A stretch of 8,648 bases of DNA from Actinobacteria bacterium UBA3012 (GCA_002346305.1 DDZI01000044.1:1-8648), one strand, 5' to 3'. Positions 1 to 7,130 are shown, counted from the first letter of the stretch. Numbers and translations: made by a program. The notes: a model not told the origin generated them from the letters alone.

Positions 1-2
1 AA

Positions 3-911
3 AATGGCGATGGGCCAAGAGCACTAGTTCTTGGTGGTAATCATGGCGATGAGTACGAAGGACAGATTGCCGCGTCAACACTTTCTCGGAATTTGCAACC
101 TGATCAAATTAAAGGCCAGGTAATTATTATTCCTTGCCTATCTCAAGAAGCATCGCGTGGAGGAACTCGACATTGGCCAGACGGCGTTAATTTCAATCGA
201 ATTTTCCCAGGAAATGAAGATGGTCCAGTTAGTTCAAAGCTTGCATATTATTTAACTCACGAATTATTTCCAAAAGTTGATGCCGTGATGGATATACATA
301 GTGGTGGTCGTGGACATGTTTTCATTCCATGCTCTCATATGGTCTGGGCTAAAGATGAAAAACAAAGAGCAAAGATGTTAAAGAGCATGCTCGCATGGAA
401 CTCTAGTTACAGCATGATCTTTCCAGAACAACCTTCAACAAATCCTGCCTCACTTTTGCCGGGAGAGGCTGAGCGTCAAGGTAAAGAGGTTTTTACAACT
501 GAACTTGGCGGAGGTGCGTTAGCAAATCACACCAGCGTTAAGGTCGCTAAAGATGGTTTAGATAACGCGCTGCGTACTCTGGGAATTTTAAATGGTGTAC
601 CAAAAACTCGTGAAGAACAAGGATTACCTTCGGCAATTATTTTAGATATGCGGGCAGAAACCGCTTATCACTCTGTCAATGATTTTGGTTTGTATGAAAA
701 TCTTTTCCCACTGGGAGGAGCAATTAAAAAAGGTGAAGTTTTGGGATTGGTCCACAACATGGATAACCCAGAAGTTCCCGCAGTTCCGGTAATTGCCAGA
801 CAAGATGGAGTCCTAGGCGTTGAAAGAGGCTATCCAAGAGTGACTCCAGGTGATGTGGTGGCATTAGTTGGAATGGCTTACAAATCTGTGGCTGACCTTC
901 CGGCGCTTTAA
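3..911 (+). CDS. AstE/AspA-family zinc amidohydrolase (succinylglutamate desuccinylase/aspartoacylase-like), 5'-partial
   Basis: The frame is open from base 3 to the TAA at 909-911 and has no credible start, so the gene begins before the window; 302 residues are present, and about 30-40 N-terminal ones are probably missing compared with the usual ~335. The TTG at 93 is internal, because the first zinc-binding motif lies before it: GGNHGDEYEG gives His14 and Glu17 (numbered from base 3). Further family signatures are the N-x-N-R motif ending at Arg66, DIHSGG with the third zinc ligand His99, and ELGGG with the presumed catalytic Glu167. The C-terminal ~90 residues (GLYENLFPLGG...GVLGV...VTPGDVVALVGM) look like the beta-barrel cap of this family. 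Such enzymes hydrolyse N-acyl amino acids in the cytoplasm. Similarity to N-acetyl-diaminobutyrate deacetylases (DoeB-type) is possible, but the substrate cannot be assigned. The SDR remnant starts 3 bp downstream, suggesting one transcript. Confidence 0.9.
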   Translation, partial: NGDGPRALVLGGNHGDEYEGQIAASTLSRNLQPDQIKGQVIIIPCLSQEASRGGTRHWPDGVNFNRIFPGNEDGPVSSKLAYYLTHELFPKVDAVMDIHSGGRGHVFIPCSHMVWAKDEKQRAKMLKSMLAWNSSYSMIFPEQPSTNPASLLPGEAERQGKEVFTTELGGGALANHTSVKVAKDGLDNALRTLGILNGVPKTREEQGLPSAIILDMRAETAYHSVNDFGLYENLFPLGGAIKKGEVLGLVHNMDNPEVPAVPVIARQDGVLGVERGYPRVTPGDVVALVGMAYKSVADLPAL

Positions 912-914
912 CTT

Positions 915-1565
915 ATGAGTTCACAACGTCTGTCAGGACAGGTTGCGTTAATCACCGGAGGCAGTAGAGGTATTGGTGCAGCGGTTGTCCGGGCATTTGT
1001 GGCCGAAGGTGCGCAAGTTGCAATCAACTACCTGGATGTTCCAGAGCGCAAAAAAGAGGCAGAGGATTTAGTTGCCCAATTTAACGGTGATGTAATCGCT
1101 TTAGCTGGAGATTTATCTGACCCCGAAGTTCCTGCAGCTTTAGTAAAAGCCACTCAAGCAAAATTCGGAAAAGTCACCACCATAGTTGCGAATGCTGCCG
1201 TGTTGCAATAGGGAAATATTATTACCGTCACGTCAGTCATGACTGAAACCGGTCAACCTGGACAGATTCATTACTCGGCTTCTAAAGCTGCGATTATTGG
1301 TTTAACTCGTTCACTCGCACGTGAAATCGGTGTAGATGGAGTGAGGATTAACTCTGTAATGCCCGGCGCGATTCGCACTGAACATGAAGTCTCACTGGCA
1401 GCAGACCCCAAACCAGTTGATGATTTAATTTTGCCGTTACAATCATTAAAACGTCGAGGTTTTCCAATTGATCTTGCCGGAGCATTTGTTTTCTTGGCAA
1501 GTGAAGATGCTGCATTTATTACTGGACAAGTCATCAATGTTGATGGCGGTTGGGTGATGTATTAA
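915..1565 (+). pseudogene. Short-chain dehydrogenase/reductase, broken by an in-frame stop and internal deletion
   Basis: Two segments in the same frame together make an SDR of the classical FabG-like type. Codons 1-98 (915-1208) carry the nucleotide-binding Rossmann start TGGSRGIG (Thr14-Gly21), the adenine-pocket Asp66 and the NAA motif at 93-95. A TAG follows at 1209-1211. Reading on without a shift gives GNIITVTSV with the catalytic Ser107, then YSASK with Tyr120 and Lys124, and a normal C-terminus with NVDGGW, stop 1563-1565. Alignment from memory to E. coli FabG shows about 39 residues missing exactly at the stop: helix alpha-4 with the Asn of the Asn-Ser-Tyr-Lys tetrad. The total of ~216 codons versus ~245-255 agrees. 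Neither half should fold as an active reductase, and the ATG at 1239 has no ribosome site. It starts 3 bp after the amidohydrolase stop. A metagenome assembly error could produce the same picture. Confidence 0.88.
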
Positions 1566-1568
1566 TTT

Positions 1569-3089
1569 TTAGTATTGATAATTTCGATCAGAAACATTTA
1601 GATCGAGGGGCCACAGCGGCCGCTTTGGTCTGGTGAATGGAAGTTCGCTCAATCGATTATCTGAGGGACCTGGGGCGTTAACATCGATACAGGCAAAAGC
1701 GATGGGTTCGTAATATGCGCGATATCCACCAGCAGATTTTGCTTGTACGGCTTTTGCTTTTCTGACATCTAATCCCATGTGATCATAAAGTTGATAATCC
1801 AACATAAAGGCAGGATTTGAAGTAATCACAATCTCAATCTCTTCAATTTTCAAAAGTGCAGTAGTTCCAACATTAAACAATTTAGATGGGTATTTAGATT
1901 GGTAGCATCCATCAGTAATTTTTGTGACCGTTCCAGTAACTTTCAACGGCTTAAAAAATTTAGTTGCTCTAGTTCCGCCTAAATTAAGGGTGATCGTGGC
2001 ACCGACTCCTGCTGCTGCACAGGCTAGAGCGGCTGGCTTATCCGTTATCGACATCAACACTTGTCCATGAATTGGATTGGAGATTAATTCAGCCAAAATA
2101 AATGAACTATCTCCGGTGCTACCGCCAGAAGTGCTGTCGCTTCCATCTGCGAATACAAAGGGACGTTGATCGGGAGTGCTTGAATTTATAGTTTTCACAG
2201 CATCAGCTATATCCACTTTGGTAAATAGAAACTCATCTTGAAAATTCCAAAGTGAATTTGCAATTTCATCTGCATATTGCTGACCGAGGTTCGGTGAACT
2301 TTCGATATTTGCATCGGTAAGTACTAGCGCTGACCAACCCAACTCGCTGACATCGAGCCAAGGTTGAGTGCAAAAAATCGTTGCATCTAAAACTCCAGGT
2401 AGTTTTTCAATCTCATGAATTCGTGCTTTGACATCTTTTAGTGGCCAGATCGTTGTATCAATTCCTTCGGCAGGAGAGATCATCTTTAGTTTTCGATAAC
2501 TTAACTTTGGCCTTGCTTGACCAGTAACTGCCAAACCAACTAGGCGCATTGCCCGCTTTCCAGTATTGAAAAAATCTATGTGAGGGCAAGTTTGATACCC
2601 GGCAATCAGATTAGTTCCTTGTGCCATTTTCGCTGTGAAGTGAGCGTGCAGGTCGCAGCTAACGGCGATTGGAAAATCCGGGGTAACCATCTCTCGGATT
2701 GCAGCGATTAAATCGCCTTCAACATCTTCGCAACTTTCAGTGGTCATCGCTCCATGCAAACGTAAGTAAACGCCATCAACTTCATGGATAACTTTGGCGA
2801 TTCCAGTTACAAAGCGCTCCTTCAGAAATGCATAAGCCTCATCACTTACAGTTGGCCCACATCCACCATCGGCTGTTGTGGTTGGCACTAATTCAATTCC
2901 CATTTGTGCTGCAACTTCCATTGCACCGGCAATTTCATCTTTGCCGAGCCCCGCAGTAAACAGGTCAGCACCTTCGACCATGGCAAATCTCTGGAATGTA
3001 TCCAAGTGAGTTAAATCAGGTGAAAAACTATTAGTTTCAAAAGTTAAACCTGCCACAGCTACTTTCTTACCAGTTGATGTGGCGCTCAT
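1569..3089 (-). CDS. M81-family metallopeptidase, MlrC-like (microcystinase C family)
   Basis: The 506-residue protein is full length for the family and has both halves. The N-terminal MlrC domain opens with AVAGLTFETNSFSP (Glu18), continues with LRLHGAM (109-115), SCDLHAH (Asp146, His148) and CPH (His170). The D-x-H and the +22 His spacing match the zinc ligands I recall for MlrC. The C-terminal domain has a Gly/Asp-rich stretch, ADGSDSTSGG (314-323), and ends with RPKRPLWPLD. MlrC of microcystin degraders cleaves linear peptide products, but most family members have unknown substrates, probably small peptides or amides. No signal peptide is seen, so it should be cytoplasmic. The ATG start is supported by GAGGTA 6 bp upstream. 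The Rieske gene lies 31 bp upstream on the same strand, so the two probably share a transcript. Its stop is 3 bp from the SDR stop, tail to tail. Confidence 0.92.
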   Translation of the reverse strand: MSATSTGKKVAVAGLTFETNSFSPDLTHLDTFQRFAMVEGADLFTAGLGKDEIAGAMEVAAQMGIELVPTTTADGGCGPTVSDEAYAFLKERFVTGIAKVIHEVDGVYLRLHGAMTTESCEDVEGDLIAAIREMVTPDFPIAVSCDLHAHFTAKMAQGTNLIAGYQTCPHIDFFNTGKRAMRLVGLAVTGQARPKLSYRKLKMISPAEGIDTTIWPLKDVKARIHEIEKLPGVLDATIFCTQPWLDVSELGWSALVLTDANIESSPNLGQQYADEIANSLWNFQDEFLFTKVDIADAVKTINSSTPDQRPFVFADGSDSTSGGSTGDSSFILAELISNPIHGQVLMSITDKPAALACAAAGVGATITLNLGGTRATKFFKPLKVTGTVTKITDGCYQSKYPSKLFNVGTTALLKIEEIEIVITSNPAFMLDYQLYDHMGLDVRKAKAVQAKSAGGYRAYYEPIAFACIDVNAPGPSDNRLSELPFTRPKRPLWPLDLNVSDRNYQY

Positions 3090-3094
3090 TTAAT

Positions 3095-3100
3095 TACCTC
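3095..3100 (-). promoter_or_regulatory. Shine-Dalgarno of the M81 gene
   Basis: On the minus strand the gap between the Rieske stop and the M81 ATG contains GAGGTA, followed by ATTAA and then the ATG at 3089. This is a good match to the anti-Shine-Dalgarno at normal distance and fixes the M81 start. Confidence 0.7.
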
Positions 3101-3120
3101 ATTCTAAGAAGCAGAGATAA

Positions 3121-3954
3121 CTAGAGTATATATAAAGCCCCATTTAGCGCTGCTACCTTGATAGGAGTCAGAGGCGTTGCTGCCGGAGGACTGCTCACCG
3201 CGCCAGTCAGAGCGTCGTATTTAGAACCATGCCATGGGCAGTCCAAAGTTTTTCCTTGGATACTTAATGGACCACCTTGATGCGTACAACTTGTGGGATA
3301 TCCCTTAAATGAATCTTCCGCAAGTCGGGAGACAAAGAGGTTTGTGTTTGTCGCTGAGTTTGTCGCTGAAACTGTTTTACCAACTTCAATATCGGCAAGC
3401 GTTAAAGCAACTCCAGATTTCTTGATTGCAACTGCAGTCCCAGGTACTTCATCTAATGTTTCAATCTCATATGATGCAGCAGATGCAGATGATGTACCAA
3501 CACTATTTACTGCAACAACAGTAAATGTGTATGCGGTACCACCAGTAAGTCCTGCAAATGTAAAAGTTCCTGAATCAGATTGCGGAAGAGTTACTTTAAT
3601 TCCACCAGGGTTAGATGTTGCGACATAAGAGGTGATTGGCGCTCCACCATTTTTTACCGGAGCAGTAAATGCAACAGTGGCGCCGGTGGCGCCGGTGGCG
3701 CTTGCTTTGCCAATTACTGGTGCATCAGGTGCAGTATTTGGTGGTTGAGTTGGTGTTGCAGAGGCAGAAGGAATTGGGGTCGGCTTGCTAGTTGTCTTAG
3801 CTACTGGTTTCTTTGCTGCCGGCTTTTTAGCTACCGGCTTTTTAGTTATCTTTTTTTTAACTACTGGCTTAGTGGCTCCCAGTGCTCGGTCGCCCAAAAT
3901 TAGTGAGCCGATAAAACCACTTGTAATTGTGATGAAGCGACGCCGTGATGGCAG
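3121..3954 (-). CDS. Tat-exported fibronectin type III - Rieske [2Fe-2S] protein, start codon uncertain
   Basis: Numbering is from a CTG at 3954 (277 residues). The order is: twin-arginine signal SRRRFITIT (3-11) with a hydrophobic stretch to about residue 19; a Lys/Pro/Ala-rich linker (about 31-75); one fibronectin III domain (about 76-170, with NGGAPITSY and YTFTVVAVNSVG); and a Rieske domain with CTH (Cys223, His225) and CPWH (Cys239, His242) that bind the [2Fe-2S] cluster. The extra cysteines that form a disulfide in bc1-type Rieske proteins are Gly and Trp here, as in low-potential ferredoxin-type Rieske domains. It probably carries electrons outside the membrane; its partner is unknown. 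The first ATG/GTG/TTG in frame is TTG 3897, which would delete the Tat signal. The frame stays open to a TGA at 4002, and an ATG at 4003 is off by one base. The true start is therefore CTG 3954, a shifted ATG 4003, or a sequence error. The M81 gene follows 31 bp downstream. Confidence 0.85.
   Translation of the reverse strand: MPSRRRFITITSGFIGSLILGDRALGATKPVVKKKITKKPVAKKPAAKKPVAKTTSKPTPIPSASATPTQPPNTAPDAPVIGKASATGATGATVAFTAPVKNGGAPITSYVATSNPGGIKVTLPQSDSGTFTFAGLTGGTAYTFTVVAVNSVGTSSASAASYEIETLDEVPGTAVAIKKSGVALTLADIEVGKTVSATNSATNTNLFVSRLAEDSFKGYPTSCTHQGGPLSIQGKTLDCPWHGSKYDALTGAVSSPPAATPLTPIKVAALNGALYIL
3677..3700 (-). repeat. 9-bp tandem repeat in the Rieske gene
   Basis: The plus strand reads GTGGCGCCG twice and then GTGGCG. 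On the coding strand this gives an Ala-Thr-Gly repeat at the start of the fibronectin III domain. It is in frame and much richer in GC than its surroundings, so it may vary in copy number without shifting the frame. Confidence 0.7.
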
Positions 3955-3955
3955 G

Positions 3956-3973
3956 TTAGCCGGATTAGCCGGA
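3956..3973 (-). repeat. 9-bp tandem repeat ahead of the Tat signal
   Basis: TTAGCCGGA occurs twice in tandem on the plus strand, followed by a degenerate third copy (TTATTTGGA, 3974-3982). Read in the Rieske frame it gives Asn-Pro-Ala repeats immediately before the twin-arginine motif. That it reads as a plausible n-region of a Tat signal is a small argument that this stretch is, or was, translated. Confidence 0.6.
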
Positions 3974-4051
3974 TTATTTGGATTAAGTTGATTCTCCGTT
4001 CATTAACGGTAACTGGCGGAGAAGATTAAATCTCGCTCTAAGCCCCTGAGG

Positions 4052-5833
4052 GTGAGATGTTTTGAAAAGAGTCAGGAATACGTGGGGGTTTCCCTACAAA
4101 AACTCAAAAACACAGCTTTATTCAATATACTCTTGCGTGTGAGAACCGGATTAGCTCTTAAGGCAACTTTGCTGGCAGCGGCTATTTTCTTTGCTTTCAT
4201 GCCAACCGTGAGCCATGCTGCCGCATCTCCTCCGGAAGCGCCTTCATTTGGAAGTGGTTTTTCAGAACCCTATCCATCGCCTGAGTGGTCTTTATCTGCT
4301 TTGCGTGGATGGATCCCGGTAGCACCTGGCAAGCAAGGACAAGGCGATCATCCGTTGTGCGCATCTGCTTCAGATCCACATTGTGCAAATGTCGCCAGCA
4401 TTCTTGCCGATTTAATAATTCCTCCTTGTTACTCCGATGCAGATCGCATTTGTGTTGAAGGATTGGAAATTGGTGCCGAAGGCAAGCCACTTGAAAAAGC
4501 AGTTCTTGATCACGAGTTAACGACAAAGAAAACACCGGCAGATGCCAAATTGGGTTTACCTGCAGGAGGGTCGGCAAGTCTTTGGAATGCCCCCTCTGTC
4601 GCACATCAAGGAAATGCACTTTCGTACGCAGTTATTGTCAGCGCCGGTTACAACATAGATAAAAAGGCTCCGGCTAATTCGCAAAAATTTGAAGTAATCA
4701 GATTTGAAGCAAAAGTAATCCCAGTTAATATCAAAATAGGTGCTTACTGTGGTTATGAAATTTTCGAGGTTGCAGATGATGGCTACGGCTTTGGTGAAGT
4801 AAACACCTCTTCACGGATGGTGGGAGAGGGCTGCAAGTACGCAGAATATAAAGAGTGCATATTAACTGAAAAGGGAAGCTGTGCCGCCCCAGCCGAATTT
4901 TTACCAAATTCCAGAGTGGCACTCACGTTGCGGATGGATAGTAAAGTTACTGGTTGGTTATTTGGTCGGATGAAAGATGTTGATGTAGCAATTACTACAA
5001 TAGATGCTAAAAATAATAAGTTACGGGTGGAAGCAACCTCAGTTAATTTACTATCAGGAACTGCCTGGGTAGCTAAAAAAGATTTAATCAATTACCCAGA
5101 TTTATATGCTTATATGAAAAAGAATTGGTTCATCGGTGATGGAAAATTTGAAGATGGACTTAACGAGACTGGTTCCCAATGGGGCGACTTAAATCCAACG
5201 GGTACTTTTGATCAATTTAAAGTTTGGGAACAATTGATTAAGCCAAATCCTGAAGATAATTGGCGATGGAACTTTGCCTCTAGTAACAATAATAATGCTA
5301 ATGGAACAAATTGTTTTGCTCAGGCTGGAAAAGACAAATTAATCGGGCTAGTGACAACTAACGCACCAATCTATGATTCAGGGGCTCCTGCTTTCAAGGA
5401 TGGAGCGTTAAGTTATAAAGTTGCTGGTTTGCATCATAAAGCTGATGGATCAGTCTTCAAAGGTTCATACGACCTAGCAATACGTTCAGATGTTGCAAGA
5501 TGCTTATATGGATTTTCAAATGCACCCATCAGGGCAAGTGTTTCCGTACTTTCAAGTGATGGCTCAACTCAAGATGTCGCTTCCGAATTAGTCACCGAGA
5601 AAAATGGTTGGATTACCCTTAGTGCTAAAAACTTCACATTTTCGGCTCCAACAATCAAAGTTAAATTGATGCAAGATAAACCGCTGAAGTCGAGCACAGA
5701 GCCGAGCAAGCAAGTAGCACCAGTTAAGAAAACAATTATAAAAGTCAAAGTAATTAAGTGCGTTAAAGGAAAGATGAGAAAGAAGGTTTCTGGCAGTAAT
5801 CCAAAATGCCCAACCGGTTACAAAAAGAGATAA
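4052..5833 (+). CDS. Secreted Cys-containing protein of unknown function with CVKGK/PKCPTGYKK C-terminal tail
   Basis: I do not recognise a catalytic family. From GTG 4052 it has 593 residues. GTG 4082, with AGGA 4 bp upstream, is an alternative start, and GTG 4139 would give a compact signal peptide but has no ribosome site. A Sec signal is clear: basic region RTGLALK (31-37), hydrophobic core 38-51, and a likely cleavage near SHA-A (54-57). The mature part has an even number of cysteines (103, 111, 126, 134, 233, 261, 269, 277, 421, 484, 570, 586), fitting disulfides outside the cell. Residues 180-340 look beta-rich; 480-542 form a separate module with ARCLYGFSNAPI and FTFSAPTIKVKL; a Lys/Pro/Ser linker follows (about 543-562). 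The end, IKCVKGK...NPKCPTGYKKR, is a tail I associate with acI-type Actinobacteria. An envelope or surface role is inferred. It is divergent from the Rieske gene (97 bp apart) and convergent with the MFS gene. Confidence 0.87.
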   Translation: MRCFEKSQEYVGVSLQKLKNTALFNILLRVRTGLALKATLLAAAIFFAFMPTVSHAAASPPEAPSFGSGFSEPYPSPEWSLSALRGWIPVAPGKQGQGDHPLCASASDPHCANVASILADLIIPPCYSDADRICVEGLEIGAEGKPLEKAVLDHELTTKKTPADAKLGLPAGGSASLWNAPSVAHQGNALSYAVIVSAGYNIDKKAPANSQKFEVIRFEAKVIPVNIKIGAYCGYEIFEVADDGYGFGEVNTSSRMVGEGCKYAEYKECILTEKGSCAAPAEFLPNSRVALTLRMDSKVTGWLFGRMKDVDVAITTIDAKNNKLRVEATSVNLLSGTAWVAKKDLINYPDLYAYMKKNWFIGDGKFEDGLNETGSQWGDLNPTGTFDQFKVWEQLIKPNPEDNWRWNFASSNNNNANGTNCFAQAGKDKLIGLVTTNAPIYDSGAPAFKDGALSYKVAGLHHKADGSVFKGSYDLAIRSDVARCLYGFSNAPIRASVSVLSSDGSTQDVASELVTEKNGWITLSAKNFTFSAPTIKVKLMQDKPLKSSTEPSKQVAPVKKTIIKVKVIKCVKGKMRKKVSGSNPKCPTGYKKR

Positions 5834-5853
5834 TTAGAGATCTTAACTAATTA
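5831..5853. terminator. Possible weak bidirectional terminator hairpin
   Basis: TAATTAG (5831-5837) and CTAATTA (5847-5853) are perfect inverted repeats around a 9-base loop. They contain both stop codons of the two convergent genes. The stem is all A/T but for one pair and has no clear T run on either side, so termination activity is uncertain. Confidence 0.35.
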
Positions 5854-7059
5854 CAAATGCTTAGCGCGCTCGTTGGCTGATTCGAGATGTATTTTGTAGA
5901 TAGATTGAATTTTGGAGCAGTTTATCACGATAGTAAAGAAACTAATACCAATAGAAATAGTAATCATTAAAAGTGTTGCTCTTGGAGATAAATGATCAGC
6001 ACTCCAGCCACCAGCAGCAGCCCCAAAAGCGATAAATAGTCCTTCAACAGTCCATAACATTCCTACAGATGTCAGTGCAGTTCCTGCAGGTCTAATGGCT
6101 TCAATAACTTCCCAGAAAAAGACTCGTAAAATACCGGCAAAGAACCCATAAAAAATAGCAACAGTTAACAAACTCCAATCAGCGTATGTAAGTGCAAAAG
6201 GAATTGTCACAAGCGCCCATACTCCATTACTAAAAATCAACGCTGAAACAGGTGAGGTTTTTCTTGAAATTAATCCTGACATTAAGCCGCCAAAAACGGA
6301 TGCAACTGCCATACCGGTGAAAATTGCTGCTGACCATTTAGGAACGTTTTCGATTAAGGTAAATGCTGGAATACCCACTGAGAAAGCGCCGGCGGCCAAT
6401 CCAAAGCCAGCACTTTGAATTGCTAAAATTCGCAGACCTTTCGATTTCCAAATAGCACCATCTTCTTTATTTCTCTTTTCTGGGACCCAACTCCGCGAAA
6501 GAGTGGTGAGTGATAATCCAAAGCCGCCTATGAGTTGAAGTAATGCGCAAAGTTCTATGGCAGTTTCCGGTCTGGATGAGAGTGCTAAAGTTGTTGCCAA
6601 GATAGGACCAAGAATGGTTGTAATATTTATTGCAATTAGATCCAACGCATAAGATGTGCGCAGTAAATGCACCGGCGCTGCTGCTTTCCATAAGGGTCTA
6701 ACGGAAAGATTAATTGGTGGAGAGGCCATCCCCATCAGCAGAGGTAATGTGACTAGCAAAAATGATGCGTCAATATATTTATAGAAATAAACCATCACCG
6801 AATAAATGGGAACTAACATCAATAATGGTTTCTGTTGGCCAAATTTTTCAATCAATAAAGCTCGATAACCCAGGGATAATGACAGCGAGAGTTGAAAGGT
6901 GCCACTTGCCAACCCAGCCAAAGCTATAGATCCAGATACACGCTGAACGTGAAAAAAGATTGATAAATTCACCATTGATTGGCAAATCCGGGCTGGAAAG
7001 GAGACGATCAAAAGCAATCTAACGTCGGGCAATTTAAGCAAAGTTAGATAATTTCGCAT
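5851..7059 (-). CDS. Major facilitator superfamily (MFS) transporter
   Basis: The 402-residue protein is highly hydrophobic along its whole length, with about 12 predicted membrane helices and a hydrophilic centre (about 189-208, SRSWVPEKRNKED) that divides it into two six-helix halves, as usual for MFS. The loop between helices 2 and 3 (GYRALLIEKFGQQK, 64-77) is a degenerate form of the MFS motif G-x-x-x-D-R-x-G-R. The ATG at 7059 lacks a strong Shine-Dalgarno (AAGG about 11 bp upstream). MFS proteins move small solutes using ion gradients; the general look is that of drug/metabolite exporters, but substrate and direction cannot be read. It is transcribed away from the solute-binding protein gene and shares its upstream region. 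Its stop lies 17 bp from that of the unknown secreted protein. Confidence 0.88.
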   Translation of the reverse strand: MRNYLTLLKLPDVRLLLIVSFPARICQSMVNLSIFFHVQRVSGSIALAGLASGTFQLSLSLSLGYRALLIEKFGQQKPLLMLVPIYSVMVYFYKYIDASFLLVTLPLLMGMASPPINLSVRPLWKAAAPVHLLRTSYALDLIAINITTILGPILATTLALSSRPETAIELCALLQLIGGFGLSLTTLSRSWVPEKRNKEDGAIWKSKGLRILAIQSAGFGLAAGAFSVGIPAFTLIENVPKWSAAIFTGMAVASVFGGLMSGLISRKTSPVSALIFSNGVWALVTIPFALTYADWSLLTVAIFYGFFAGILRVFFWEVIEAIRPAGTALTSVGMLWTVEGLFIAFGAAAGGWSADHLSPRATLLMITISIGISFFTIVINCSKIQSIYKIHLESANERAKHL

Positions 7060-7130
7060 CAGGGGGATAACCTTACAAGTAATGAATCGTTACAATTCGG
7101 ACATATTTAATTATTCGCTCTCATAACGGT

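Noticed and set aside
1209..1211. TAG in the SDR as a recoded or read-through codon
   Set aside because: Read-through would still lack about 39 residues including the catalytic Asn, so deletion and decay explain it better than recoding.
1271..1537. Open frame on the minus strand opposite the second half of the SDR
   Set aside because: The plus strand here encodes clear SDR motifs (YSASK, NVDGGW) and the antisense product has no recognisable features.
1584..1606. TCGATC...GATCGA inverted repeat as a terminator for the SDR side
   Set aside because: Only 6 bp with an 11-base loop, no T run, and inside the M81 coding region.
1614..1623. 10-base palindrome AGCGGCCGCT near the M81 stop
   Set aside because: It codes for conserved C-terminal residues, has no loop to form a hairpin, and needs no further explanation.
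3677..3700. GC-rich tandem repeat as a CRISPR or mobile-element trace
   Set aside because: The units are 9 bp with no spacers and encode an in-frame Ala-Thr-Gly repeat.
3580..3991. Open frames on the plus strand across the Rieske gene start, one looking like hydrophobic helices
   Set aside because: They are mirrors of the Lys/Ala/Pro-rich linker and Tat region on the minus strand; the Fn3 and Rieske motifs prove the minus strand.
4022..4034. AGATTAAATCT dyad in the 97-bp gap between the Rieske and secreted-protein genes as an operator
   Set aside because: It is short and A/T-rich, and no promoter boxes could be placed with confidence around it; I see nothing else certain in this gap.
4197..5091. 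Minus-strand open frames (4197-4619, 4731-4922, 4783-5091) inside the secreted-protein gene
   Set aside because: They lie wholly within a long plus-strand gene with a signal peptide and a recognisable tail, and show no domain features.
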